Shown: in pieces, positions 6,910-16,394 of the stretch
Layout of the letters: each line of letters opens with the position of its first letter
Numbering within the stretch: the first letter of the stretch is position 1
DNA from: Gelidibacter salicanalis
GTDB lineage: Bacteria > Bacteroidota > Bacteroidia > Flavobacteriales > Flavobacteriaceae
Length of the DNA: 64,000 nucleotides
NCBI RefSeq assembly: GCF_007997285.1
Contig: NZ_VORX01000002.1
Coordinates: 186,001-250,000, forward strand
Reading direction: 5' to 3'
Position numbers and translations under genes: made by a program
The notes under the pieces: generated by a model
The model's database searches: none
The model's input: the letters and a program-made list of their open reading frames with translations, nothing else
What the model was told of the DNA's origin: nothing

Positions 6910-9156
6910 ATGAGGAAAATTGCGGTTATAGGTCTTTTATGTATGGGGTTTTTGTGGCACTGCAAAGCACCTAAAGCTGTCGTGTCTCAAGAGAAATTAA
7001 CCCAATATGTAAATCCGTTTATTGGCACGGATGGACCGGGAAACACGTATCCAGGTGCCACCGTACCGTTTGGGATGGTGCAGTTAAGTCCTGACATTGG
7101 TATCTCTGGTTGGGATCGGATTGCGGGTTATTTTTATCAGGATTCTATTATTTCCGGATTTTCTCACATGCACTTATCCGGTACTGGGGCTGGCGATCTT
7201 TACGATATATTGGTAATGCCAACTAACAGTCGTTTTGCTGAGCGCATTGAAGCCAACAGTTTCAAACCATTTTCAAGTTATTCTCACGATAAGGAAGCCG
7301 CATCTCCGGGTTATTATACGGTAGACTTGTTAGATTATGGTATTAAAGCGGAATTGACCGCCACTGAACGCACAGGAATTCATAAATACACCTTCCCAAA
7401 AGACGACAGTTCGCAGATTCATATCGATTTAGGCTACGCCTTAAATTGGGACAGTCCTACTGAAACTCATATCAATGTGGTTAATGAAACTACTATTGAA
7501 GGCTATCGGAAATCGACCGGGTGGGCAAGAGACCAACGGGTTTATTTTGTGATGCAACTTTCCAAACCTTTCAAAAACTATAAAGTTTATAAAAACGATT
7601 CGCTTAGTAATTCTCCAGTCACCGCTAAAAACACGAAAATCATTTTAGATTATAGTACAGAAGACGGAGAGGTCATCATTCTAAAAACGGGTGTGTCTTC
7701 TGCCAATCTTGAAGGCGCTTATAAATCTTTAGAAACTGAAGCACCACATTTTGATTTTGAAGCTCTAAGGCATCAAGCAGATCAGAAATGGCAAACGCAA
7801 CTCCAAAAAATCAACATCAGCGTAGCCGACGAGTCTAAGAAACGGATTTTTTATACCATGCTGTACCAATCCATGTTGGCACCAACATTATTAAGTGATC
7901 CTAACGGGAACTACAAAGGCGCGAACGATTCCCTCATGAATGCGAAAGACTTTGATCGGTATGACACCTTTTCGTTGTGGGATACCTATCGTGCAGCACA
8001 TCCCCTTTATACCATCGTACATCCTACACGCGTGTCAGATATGGTCAATTCCATGTTGGCTCATTACAAGGAAACAGGATTGTTGCCCGTTTGGTCCATG
8101 CAGGGCAATGAAACCAATATGATGATTGGTTACCATGCCGTGCCGGTGATTGTCGATGCCTATTTTAAAGGCATTAAAAATTTTGATGCTGATTTGGCCT
8201 ATGAAGCCTGCGTTGCCAGTGCTACGGATGCGTCAAGAGAAATTGATAAATATATGGCCTTAGGCTATGTTCCTGTTGGCGAAGGTGGTGATGATTGGTC
8301 AGTATCCAAAACCTTGGAGTATGCTTATGACGATTGGTGCATTGCGCAATTCGCCAAAGCATTAGGGAAAACTGACGATTATAATACCTTTTTAAAACGT
8401 TCAGAAAACTGGCGAAACGTTTACGATAGCCAAAGCACCTTTATGCGTCCAAAATTGGAAGATGGTATTTTTATCGCTGATTTTAATCCTAAAGACTATT
8501 CCGCACATTTTTGCGAAAGTAATGCGTGGCAATATTTCTGGTCTGTGCAACATAACATTGAGGGTCTAGCCGAACGCGTTGGTGGCAATGAATTATTCGA
8601 AAGAAAACTGGATTCCATGTTTTCATTAAATCCGCTTCCTGACGATGTATTACCAATTTTCAGTACAGGAATGATTGGGCAATATGCGCACGGTAATGAA
8701 CCGAGCCATCATGTGGCCTATTTGTATAACTACATCGAAAAACCTTGGAAAACACAAAAGTTAGTCCGCGAGATCATGGAAACCCAATACCAAAACGAGC
8801 CTAACGGCCATTGCGGAAATGAAGACTGTGGCCAAATGTCGTCTTGGTATGTGTTTAGCGCACTCGGATTTTATCCAGTAAATCCTGCACAAGGGGTCTA
8901 TGCGTTCGGTTCGCCCTTATTCGATTCTGCCGTCCTGAATTTAGAAAACGGCAAGACCTTTACAGTAAGAGCCTTGGAAAATTCTAAAGACAATATTTAC
9001 ATTCAATCGATTTCCTTAAACGGTAAAACCCTACATCGAAATCACATAACACATAAAGAAATTATGGCCGGCGGCACGTTAGTGTTCAAAATGGGAGACA
9101 CTCCTAATACAAACACGAACAATACCATGGCACCATCCTCAACACTATATCATTAA
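6910..9156 (+). CDS. GH92 exo-alpha-mannosidase (first of three), lipoprotein
   Basis: A 748-residue protein with a short signal and lipobox-like end (FLWHC, Cys18). GH92 hallmarks are clear: YVNPFIGTDGPGNTYPGA at the N-terminus, SGFSHMHLSGTG, the HGNEPSHH motif (Glu597) and GNEDCGQMSSWYVFSALGFY in the C-terminal alpha/alpha domain. GH92 enzymes are Ca2+-dependent inverting exo-alpha-mannosidases that trim high-mannose N-glycans. The NEPSHH loop is the form most often seen in canonical members, unlike the variants in the other two GH92 proteins here, so this one probably has a different linkage preference (alpha-1,2 is a guess). It is followed 11 bases on by the glycosylasparaginase gene. Confidence 0.93.
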   Translation: MRKIAVIGLLCMGFLWHCKAPKAVVSQEKLTQYVNPFIGTDGPGNTYPGATVPFGMVQLSPDIGISGWDRIAGYFYQDSIISGFSHMHLSGTGAGDLYDILVMPTNSRFAERIEANSFKPFSSYSHDKEAASPGYYTVDLLDYGIKAELTATERTGIHKYTFPKDDSSQIHIDLGYALNWDSPTETHINVVNETTIEGYRKSTGWARDQRVYFVMQLSKPFKNYKVYKNDSLSNSPVTAKNTKIILDYSTEDGEVIILKTGVSSANLEGAYKSLETEAPHFDFEALRHQADQKWQTQLQKINISVADESKKRIFYTMLYQSMLAPTLLSDPNGNYKGANDSLMNAKDFDRYDTFSLWDTYRAAHPLYTIVHPTRVSDMVNSMLAHYKETGLLPVWSMQGNETNMMIGYHAVPVIVDAYFKGIKNFDADLAYEACVASATDASREIDKYMALGYVPVGEGGDDWSVSKTLEYAYDDWCIAQFAKALGKTDDYNTFLKRSENWRNVYDSQSTFMRPKLEDGIFIADFNPKDYSAHFCESNAWQYFWSVQHNIEGLAERVGGNELFERKLDSMFSLNPLPDDVLPIFSTGMIGQYAHGNEPSHHVAYLYNYIEKPWKTQKLVREIMETQYQNEPNGHCGNEDCGQMSSWYVFSALGFYPVNPAQGVYAFGSPLFDSAVLNLENGKTFTVRALENSKDNIYIQSISLNGKTLHRNHITHKEIMAGGTLVFKMGDTPNTNTNNTMAPSSTLYH

Positions 9157-9167
9157 ACACCTATGTT

Positions 9168-10193
9168 ATGTCAGACAGAAGAGATTTTATAAAAAAAGCA
9201 GCCTTAGGCACTATCGGCATCAGTTCGGTATTGAGCTGTAATACTGCCAGTACTGCGATTATCCCCACAGTACAGCCAACTAAAAAAGCGGTAAAACCTT
9301 TAATAATTTCCACTTGGAACCACGGATTACCAGCTAACGACGAGACTTGGAAGCAACTAAAAAACGGCAAATCGGCCATAGATGCGATTGAAGCTGGAAT
9401 GAGAATCCCTGAAGCAGATCCCAAAGTTAGAAGTGTGGGCTACGGCGGTTTTCCGGATCGGGAAGGAAAAGTCACTTTAGACGCGTGTATCATGGATCAT
9501 AATAGCGATTGTGGTGCGGTGTCCTTTTTACAAGGCATTAAGCATCCCATTTCTGTGGCAAAAAACGTCATGCAAAATACACCGCATGTGATGCTTTCTG
9601 GAGATGGCGCCCTTCAATTTGCCTTGTCTGAAGGTTTTAAAGAAGAAAACCTCTTAACGGCAGAAGCAGAGGAAGATTGGAAAAAATGGATGGAAGAATC
9701 GAAGTATAAACCGGTCATCAATATGGAAAATCACGATACCATTTCCATGTTGGTTATTGATAAGGACGGCAATATTTCAGGTGGCTGTACCACTAGTGGA
9801 GCGGCTTGGAAAATGCACGGTCGTGTTGGCGATTCGCCAATTATTGGTGCAGGTTTGTTTTTGGATAATGAAGTGGGCGGTGCGGCCTCAACAGGATTGG
9901 GTGAAGCGGTCATACGAACTGCCGGCAGTGCCATGGTGGTCGAATTGATGCGCCAGGGTAAATCGCCTTTAGAGGCCTGTAAAGAGATTGTAGAACGCAT
10001 TTATAACAAACACAAAAATCATAGAGATATGGAATATTTGCAGGTTGGTTTTATCGCTATTAACAAAAACGGCGAACACGCGGGCTACAGTTTGCGTTCC
10101 GGATTTAATTATGCGCTAACCGATGAAGCAGAAGGCAGCAGAATGGAAGATGCCACTTTTAAAATGTCTTGGGAAGAATGGAAAATTAATTGA
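9168..10193 (+). CDS. N4-(beta-N-acetylglucosaminyl)-L-asparaginase (glycosylasparaginase)
   Basis: A 341-residue Ntn-hydrolase that splits GlcNAc-Asn into aspartate and GlcNAc (via 1-amino-GlcNAc), the last step of N-glycopeptide breakdown. The HDTISM motif gives the autoproteolysis site Asp190/Thr191, with Thr191 the nucleophile of the beta subunit. WKMHGRVGDSPIIGAG and GLGEAVIR are the matching substrate-binding motifs. The N-terminus has a twin-arginine motif (RRDFIKKA) and then VLSC, so it may be Tat-exported and lipidated. Close functional relatives are the flavobacterial (Elizabethkingia) and human AGA enzymes. Its presence between GH92 and GH20 is strong evidence that the locus targets Asn-linked glycans. 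Confidence 0.93.
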   Translation: MSDRRDFIKKAALGTIGISSVLSCNTASTAIIPTVQPTKKAVKPLIISTWNHGLPANDETWKQLKNGKSAIDAIEAGMRIPEADPKVRSVGYGGFPDREGKVTLDACIMDHNSDCGAVSFLQGIKHPISVAKNVMQNTPHVMLSGDGALQFALSEGFKEENLLTAEAEEDWKKWMEESKYKPVINMENHDTISMLVIDKDGNISGGCTTSGAAWKMHGRVGDSPIIGAGLFLDNEVGGAASTGLGEAVIRTAGSAMVVELMRQGKSPLEACKEIVERIYNKHKNHRDMEYLQVGFIAINKNGEHAGYSLRSGFNYALTDEAEGSRMEDATFKMSWEEWKIN

Positions 10194-10213
10194 TCATATA
10201 AAATTTTAGAAAA

Positions 10214-12544
10214 ATGAGTGTATTTAGAAAGCTAGTTGTTTTAGCATTAATTGCGATAACGTGGTCTTGTGAAGAAAAAAAGGTGAACAAAACGTTTACA
10301 GAAGAGGAGATCGCCGTTATTCCGAAACCTGCGCAACTAACCTTGGCGGAAGGGTCTTTTCAATTTGGTGATGACACAAAAATTGTCATTTCAGACGCAG
10401 CTCAAAAAGAGATGATTTCTGGATTTTTAAGCAAATTTAAAAATGCAGCGGGATGGGATTTAGAGGTGTCTGAAAAAGCGCCAAAAGCGGATTTTGTGAA
10501 ATTGGTTGTGGATGAAAACTTAGAGGAAGAAGCCTATAAATTAGATGTTAATTCTGATCGCGTCATCATTTCTGCAAAAGGGAATGCTGGGTTTCTTTAT
10601 GGACTGGAAACACTGAGACAATTACTTCCTGTAAGTATTGAAAGCGCTGATAAAATTGGTGATACAGCTTGGGTTATTCCAAACTTGATAATTACTGACC
10701 AACCACGTTATAAATACAGAGGTTTGATGTTGGATGTATCCCGTCATTTTTTCGAAATCGATTATTTAAAGGAAACCATTGATCGTTTGGCAATGCTTAA
10801 AATGAATGTCTTGCATTTGCACTTGGTGGATGATCAAGGGTGGAGAATCGAAATCAAAAAATACCCGAAATTGACCGAATTTGGGGCATGGAGAGTCGAT
10901 CAAGAAGATAAGCATTGGGACGGGAGAGAAGAAACGTCTCCAGATGAAAAAGGAACTTATGGCGGTTTCTACACCCAAGATGAGTTAAAAGATTTAGTGG
11001 CCTATGCTGCGACTAAAAATGTGGAAATTATTCCTGAAATAGAAATGCCTGCGCACGTCACTTCAGCAATTGCGGCCTACCCAGAATTATCTTGTCATGA
11101 ACGTCCGGTTGGTGTGCCTTCAGGAGGTGTTTGGCCAATTACGGATATTTATTGTGCAGGAAAAGAACATACTTTCGAATTTTTAGAGAATGTATTATTA
11201 GAAGTTATGGAGATTTTTCCATCTAAATACATTCATGTTGGTGGCGATGAAGCGACCAAAACCAATTGGGCAACCTGTCCACATTGTAAGCAACGCATGC
11301 AAACAGAAGGTTTAAAAAATGTTGAAGAATTACAGAGTTATTTCATCACACGTATGGAGCGTTTTATTAACAAAAATGGGAAACGTTTGATTGGATGGGA
11401 TGAAATTTTAGAAGGCGGAATCGCACCTGAAGCAACGGTTATGAGTTGGAGAGGTGTTGCCGGCGGTGTTGAAGCAGCAAAACAAGGTCATGATGTGATC
11501 ATGACGCCAGGTTCACATGCCTATTTTGACCATTATCAAGGCCCGCAAAACGAGGAGCCTTTAGCGTGGGGCGGTTATACGCCATTGAGTAAAGTGTACA
11601 CGTTTGATCCATTAGTGGAAGGCATGACGGACGAGGAAGCAAAACATGTTTTAGGCGGGCAGGCCAATTTATGGTCAGAACAAATAAAAACTACAGACCA
11701 TTCTGAGTATATGATTTTTCCGAGATTGGCTGCCTTATCTGAAACCTTATGGTCTCCAAAAAAGTCTCGTAATTGGGAAGATTTCTCTTCGCGTATTGAA
11801 ACCATGTTTAAGCGTTATGATTTGATGGACATCAATTATGCAAAGAGTTCCTACTTAGTTATGGAAGATGTTAAAATTGATATGGAAACCAAAGAAGTTT
11901 CTGTAGAATTGAAAAATGAGTACACAGATGCAGATATTCGCTATACCTTAAATGATGCGAAACTAACGGACAATGCGACTAAATATACGGAGCCTTTAAT
12001 CATCAATAAAACTACTGAAATTCATGCCTCACTTTTCAAGGATGATAAGCCGGTTGGCGTGCCTTTTAATACTACCGTCGAATTTCATAAAGCGGTTGGC
12101 AAAGATGTGACTTTTAAAGAGATTTATAATGAGCAATACCAGGGGGAAGGTAAATTTGGTATGGTAAATACTTTACGTGGTACTAAAAATTTCCACGATG
12201 GTCATTGGCAAGCCTGGTTGGCAAAAGGAATGGAAGCAGTGGTCGATTTGGGCGAAGAAATGCCAATCCATGAAGTGATTCTAGGAACATTAGAAAATCA
12301 AGGTCCTGGCATTTATTTCCCAACCGCGGTAAAGGTGTATGTATCTAATGATGGGAAAACCTATAAAGAAGTAGGCGTTGAAAAACGAGCTTTTGCTAAA
12401 AATCCGTCCTTCGATTTAAAAGATTTTAAAATAACTTTTGATGAACAATCTGTAAGATATGTAAAAGTGGTTGCTGAAAGTATGAAAACACTTCCAAACG
12501 GCGGTGATGTATGGTTATTTGTGGATGAAATTGTAATTAATTAG
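10214..12544 (+). CDS. GH20 beta-N-acetylhexosaminidase with C-terminal F5/8-like domain, lipoprotein
   Basis: A 776-residue lipoprotein (ITWSC, Cys19). Domain order: GH20b-type N-terminal domain (~35-165), GH20 TIM barrel (~165-510) with HVGGDEATKTNW carrying the catalytic pair Asp345-Glu346, a small chitobiase C-terminal-like domain with RYTLNDAKLTDNATKY, and a final F5/8 type C/CBM32-like sandwich (~640-776). It should release terminal beta-GlcNAc or GalNAc from antennae by substrate-assisted catalysis. It ends two bases before the next GH29 gene, so the two are almost certainly cotranscribed. One of three GH20 genes in the window; specificity is not predictable here. Confidence 0.93.
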   Translation: MSVFRKLVVLALIAITWSCEEKKVNKTFTEEEIAVIPKPAQLTLAEGSFQFGDDTKIVISDAAQKEMISGFLSKFKNAAGWDLEVSEKAPKADFVKLVVDENLEEEAYKLDVNSDRVIISAKGNAGFLYGLETLRQLLPVSIESADKIGDTAWVIPNLIITDQPRYKYRGLMLDVSRHFFEIDYLKETIDRLAMLKMNVLHLHLVDDQGWRIEIKKYPKLTEFGAWRVDQEDKHWDGREETSPDEKGTYGGFYTQDELKDLVAYAATKNVEIIPEIEMPAHVTSAIAAYPELSCHERPVGVPSGGVWPITDIYCAGKEHTFEFLENVLLEVMEIFPSKYIHVGGDEATKTNWATCPHCKQRMQTEGLKNVEELQSYFITRMERFINKNGKRLIGWDEILEGGIAPEATVMSWRGVAGGVEAAKQGHDVIMTPGSHAYFDHYQGPQNEEPLAWGGYTPLSKVYTFDPLVEGMTDEEAKHVLGGQANLWSEQIKTTDHSEYMIFPRLAALSETLWSPKKSRNWEDFSSRIETMFKRYDLMDINYAKSSYLVMEDVKIDMETKEVSVELKNEYTDADIRYTLNDAKLTDNATKYTEPLIINKTTEIHASLFKDDKPVGVPFNTTVEFHKAVGKDVTFKEIYNEQYQGEGKFGMVNTLRGTKNFHDGHWQAWLAKGMEAVVDLGEEMPIHEVILGTLENQGPGIYFPTAVKVYVSNDGKTYKEVGVEKRAFAKNPSFDLKDFKITFDEQSVRYVKVVAESMKTLPNGGDVWLFVDEIVIN

Positions 12545-12546
12545 GA

Positions 12547-13896
12547 ATGAGATATTTTAAAATTACAGCAGTATTATTTTTCTTAGTAGCCAATCACGTG
12601 GTGGCGCAAGAAAAACTTACCAAAGAAGAACGATTAGAGTGGTTTCAAGATGCTAAATTGGGTGTCTTTATCCATTGGGGCTACTATGGCGTAAAAGGCA
12701 TTGGCGAATCGTGGTCCATGTATCACAAACGCATTTCTTATGACGATTATATGTCGCAAGGAAAAGAGTTTACAGCCAAAAATTACGATCCGGATGCTTG
12801 GGCAAAACTCTTTAAGAAGATAGGCGCACGTTATGCGGTATTGACTACCAAACATCATGATGGTGTCGCATTATGGGATACCAAATTCAGCCATTTAAAT
12901 GTTGTGGAAAAAACGCCAGCTAAGCGCGATTTGGTTGGGCCTTATGTAGATGCACTGCGGGAAGAAGGTTTAAAGGTTGGCTTGTATTACTCGCTGATTG
13001 ATTGGTCGCATCCTGATTATGATGTGGTGTTTCCACGTCCTGATACTCGTAAAAACTATCCTCAAAAAAATCAAAATCAATTGTCGCCATGGCAACGGTT
13101 TTTGAGATTTAATGATGGGCAGTTAAAAGAATTGAGTACCAGATACAATCCGGATTTATATTGGTTTGATGGCGATTGGGAAAAATCAAGTGAGCAATGG
13201 CGCGCAGAATCCTTGAAAGATTCCTTATTGGCTTGGAACCCAAAAGTGATTGTCAATTCCCGTTTGAAAACATACGGCGATTATAGTACGCCAGAACAAG
13301 GTGTGCCCGTAGTAAGGCCAGAAGGTGCTTGGGAGTTTTGCATGACTATAAACGATAATTGGGGGTATTTTCCATCGGATACCAACTACAAACCGGTATC
13401 GCAAATCATCAGAACTTTTGTTGAGGTGATTGCCACGGGAGGAAATTTATTATTGAATATCGGTCCAAAACCTGACGGGTCTATTGCCGAAGAGCAGTTA
13501 GTCCGTTTGGAAGCTTTAGGGGAATGGGTGAATAAACATGAATCGGCTATTTTTAGTAGTAAAGCAGGTTTGCCTTACGGGCACTTTTACGGCCCTACCT
13601 TATTGAGCAAAGACGACACCAAAATCTATTTGGCGTTATTTGACAATCCTAAAAACTACATTTCATTAAAAGGGATTCAGAACAAAGTGAAATCCATCAA
13701 AGTTGTGGGTAGTGGACAAGAATTGAGCTTTGAAAGAAATGGTGGTGCAGAATGGAATAATATTCCTGGAATCTTAAGAATTGAAATTCCTAAAGAGAAG
13801 AATTTAGATGCATATGTAACCCTGATTGAAGTAGAATTGGAAGATGCGTTGGTGTTGTATAGAGGGCATGGGAATGCTGTGGAGTTGAATAAGTAG
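12547..13896 (+). CDS. GH29 alpha-L-fucosidase (second of three)
   Basis: A 449-residue Sec-exported protein (signal ends near ANHVVAQ). It shows the classical GH29 pattern: LGVFIHWGYYG, YAVLTTKHHDGVALWDT, LYWFDGDWE with predicted nucleophile Asp208, and GGNLLLNIGPKPDG closing the barrel. The intact TTKHHDG and LLNIGP motifs place it close to the broad-specificity (GH29-A type) fucosidases, in contrast to the more divergent first GH29. It begins two bases after GH20. It probably removes fucose from N-glycan core or antennae in the periplasm. Subfamily is inferred from memory of motifs, not from a tree. Confidence 0.93.
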   Translation: MRYFKITAVLFFLVANHVVAQEKLTKEERLEWFQDAKLGVFIHWGYYGVKGIGESWSMYHKRISYDDYMSQGKEFTAKNYDPDAWAKLFKKIGARYAVLTTKHHDGVALWDTKFSHLNVVEKTPAKRDLVGPYVDALREEGLKVGLYYSLIDWSHPDYDVVFPRPDTRKNYPQKNQNQLSPWQRFLRFNDGQLKELSTRYNPDLYWFDGDWEKSSEQWRAESLKDSLLAWNPKVIVNSRLKTYGDYSTPEQGVPVVRPEGAWEFCMTINDNWGYFPSDTNYKPVSQIIRTFVEVIATGGNLLLNIGPKPDGSIAEEQLVRLEALGEWVNKHESAIFSSKAGLPYGHFYGPTLLSKDDTKIYLALFDNPKNYISLKGIQNKVKSIKVVGSGQELSFERNGGAEWNNIPGILRIEIPKEKNLDAYVTLIEVELEDALVLYRGHGNAVELNK

Positions 13897-13901
13897 AAAT
13901 G

Positions 13902-13990
13902 AGATCGCTACGCTGTTAGAATTAAGTATTAAGAATTAAGACCGCTGCGCTTCTAGAAACAAGAATCAAGAGATGAGAGCCAAGAGTCAG
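13902..13990. repeat. Imperfect direct repeat in the GH29-GH92 gap
   Basis: Two degenerate copies, about 37 bases each, begin near 13904 (atcgctacgctgttagaa) and 13941 (accgctgcgcttctagaaa), each followed by A/G-rich runs of the aagaattaag/aagaatcaag type. The stretch is followed by some 70 bases to the next ATG at 14061. No coding potential or terminator is visible. It resembles the degenerate A/G-rich intergenic repeats at 6842 and 38828. Confidence 0.6.
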
Positions 13991-14060
13991 GACTGATTCT
14001 GCTGGGTTTAAAGTGCGGATTTTAAAAGGTGATTGAGGTTTGAGCAAGAATAAATTTATA

Positions 14061-16394
14061 ATGTCTAAACAAGTTTTTAAATATACTTACGTGCTGTTGC
14101 TAATTTTTGCGTGTGGTGCAATTAATGGCTACGCACAAAACAATACCTACATTGCTAGTAAGGATTTGGTCGATTTTGTGAATCCTTTAATGGGGACTGA
14201 CTCGTCTTTCGATTTGTCCAATGGGAATACTTATCCCGCCATTGCCACCCCTTGGGGAATGAACTTCTGGACCCCAATGACTTCAAAAATGGGCGATGGC
14301 TGGACTTATAAATACCGTGAAAATAAAATCAGAGGCATCAAACAAACCCACCAACCGAGTCCGTGGGTGAATGATTATGTTGCGTTTTCGTTTATGGCCG
14401 TTACTGGCGATTTGAAATTTCAAGAAGATGAGCGCGAGTCTTGGTTTTCGCATAAAGCAGAAACGGTAACGCCTTATCACTACTCGGTGTATTTGGCGGA
14501 TTTTGATGTGGTAGCTGAGGTAACACCAACGGAACGCGCAGCGCATTTTAAATTTACGTTTCCGGAATCGGACAGCTCCTATATCATCCTCGATGCGTTT
14601 AACAAAGGATCAATGGTGAAAATCATTCCTGAAGAACGCAAAATTATTGGCTATGCTAGAAACAATAGCGGAGGTGTGCCCGAGAATTTTCACAACTATT
14701 TTGTGGCCGAATTTGATAAGGATTTTGAAGTCAACCACACTTGGAAAGACGGATGGCAATTGGTTGAAAACACCACAGATAGCGAAGGTGATCACGTAGG
14801 TGCCATCATCGGATTTAAAACAAAAAAAGGCGAAGTGGTCCATGTAAAAGTGGCGTCATCCTTTATCAGTCCTGAACAAGCACAACTAAATCTGTCCAGA
14901 GAAATTGGGACAGATCCATTTGAAACGACCAAACAAGAGGCAAAGCATGCTTGGGAAACGGAATTGGGTAGAATACAAATTGAGGATGATAACATTGACA
15001 ATCTCAGAACTTTTTATTCCTCTTTATACCGTGTGTTGCTATTCCCAAGAAAATTTTATGAGTTTGATGCTGATCATAAAGTGATGCATTATAGTCCGTA
15101 TAATGGAAAAGTTTTACCGGGTTATATGTTTACGGACAATGGGTTTTGGGATACTTTTAGAGCTGTATTTCCATTTTTTAATATGATGTATCCTGAGCTC
15201 AACGGCAAAATAATGCAAGGTTTGGCAAATACCTATAAAGAGTCAGGATGGCTCCCAGAATGGGCAAGTCCCGGGCATCGCGATGTGATGATTGGTTCCA
15301 ATTCGGCACCTATTATTGCCGACGCTTATTTAAAAGGCGCCCAAGGAATGGATGCTGAGGTGTTGTTGGAAGCTATCTTAAAAAACGCGACCGTGGCTGA
15401 TGGACGTCCTGTGAATTCTGTGGGAAGGGCTGGCTTGACCTATTACAACACCTTAGGTTACGTGCCGTATGATGTGGATATCAATGAGAATGCTGCGAGA
15501 ACTTTAGAATATGCTTACGCCGATTTTACCATTGCGCAAATGGCGGAGAAAATGGGAAAACCGAAGATTGCCAAAAAGTATTTCAAGCAATCGATGAATT
15601 ACAAAAACTTGTTTGATCCGTCCACCAGTTGGATGCGCGGTAAAAACAAAGATGGTAGTTTCCAAAGCCCGTTTAATCCTTTAAAATGGGGCGATGCATT
15701 TACGGAAGGTAATAGTTTGCACTACACCTGGTCCGTTTTTCATGACATTCAAGGCTTGATTGATTTGATGGGCGGCAAGGAGCAATTTGTGGGTAATTTG
15801 GATGAGGTTTTTGATATGCCTCCAAAATTTGACGCGTCATACTATGGATTTACGATTCACGAAATCCGAGAAATGCAAATCGTCAACATGGGCAACTATG
15901 CGCACGGCAATCAACCCATCCAGCACATGATCTATTTGTACAATTATGCCAATCAACCCTACAAGGCTCAAGAGAAGGTTAGGGACGTTATGACGAAATT
16001 ATATTCCGCGACGCCTGACGGTTATTGTGGCGATGAAGATAACGGACAAACATCGGCTTGGTATGTATTCAGTGCTTTGGGCTTTTATCCGGTAACCCCG
16101 GGCGTGGACGAATATGTTATTGGAAGTCCACTGTTCAATAAAGCGACCCTACATTTAGAAAACGGAAACACCTTTGAAATCAAATCCAACAACAATTCAG
16201 AATCGAATGTCTACATTCAAAATGCGGAATTGAATGGACAATCTTATAATAACACCTATCTAAAATTTGATGCCCTTCAAAATGGCGGTGTCTTAGAATT
16301 TAATATGGGTAACACTCCCAATACATCTTGGGGAACTGCAAATGAAAGTGTGCCATATTCCTTAAGCACGTCAAAAAACAAACCTAAAAAATGA
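14061..16394 (+). CDS. GH92 exo-alpha-mannosidase (second of three)
   Basis: The ATG at 14061 is preferred over an in-frame TTG at 14040 because it leads straight into a signal peptide ending GYAQ. The 777-residue product has VNPLMGTDSS, GNTYPA, a WDTFRAVFPFF segment, GDEDNGQTSAWYVFSALGFY and the HGNQPIQH motif. In that last motif Gln618 stands where the first GH92 has Glu597. The catalytic Asp-containing GDEDNG motif is kept, so it should be active, but the altered +1 region suggests another mannosidic linkage or a phosphorylated or capped mannose substrate. Its stop codon overlaps the next GH92 start by four bases (ATGA), showing translational coupling. Confidence 0.93.
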   Translation: MSKQVFKYTYVLLLIFACGAINGYAQNNTYIASKDLVDFVNPLMGTDSSFDLSNGNTYPAIATPWGMNFWTPMTSKMGDGWTYKYRENKIRGIKQTHQPSPWVNDYVAFSFMAVTGDLKFQEDERESWFSHKAETVTPYHYSVYLADFDVVAEVTPTERAAHFKFTFPESDSSYIILDAFNKGSMVKIIPEERKIIGYARNNSGGVPENFHNYFVAEFDKDFEVNHTWKDGWQLVENTTDSEGDHVGAIIGFKTKKGEVVHVKVASSFISPEQAQLNLSREIGTDPFETTKQEAKHAWETELGRIQIEDDNIDNLRTFYSSLYRVLLFPRKFYEFDADHKVMHYSPYNGKVLPGYMFTDNGFWDTFRAVFPFFNMMYPELNGKIMQGLANTYKESGWLPEWASPGHRDVMIGSNSAPIIADAYLKGAQGMDAEVLLEAILKNATVADGRPVNSVGRAGLTYYNTLGYVPYDVDINENAARTLEYAYADFTIAQMAEKMGKPKIAKKYFKQSMNYKNLFDPSTSWMRGKNKDGSFQSPFNPLKWGDAFTEGNSLHYTWSVFHDIQGLIDLMGGKEQFVGNLDEVFDMPPKFDASYYGFTIHEIREMQIVNMGNYAHGNQPIQHMIYLYNYANQPYKAQEKVRDVMTKLYSATPDGYCGDEDNGQTSAWYVFSALGFYPVTPGVDEYVIGSPLFNKATLHLENGNTFEIKSNNNSESNVYIQNAELNGQSYNNTYLKFDALQNGGVLEFNMGNTPNTSWGTANESVPYSLSTSKNKPKK

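Noticed and set aside
14040-14060. TTG start of the second GH92
   Set aside because: The ATG at 14061 begins a proper signal peptide and needs no rare start codon.
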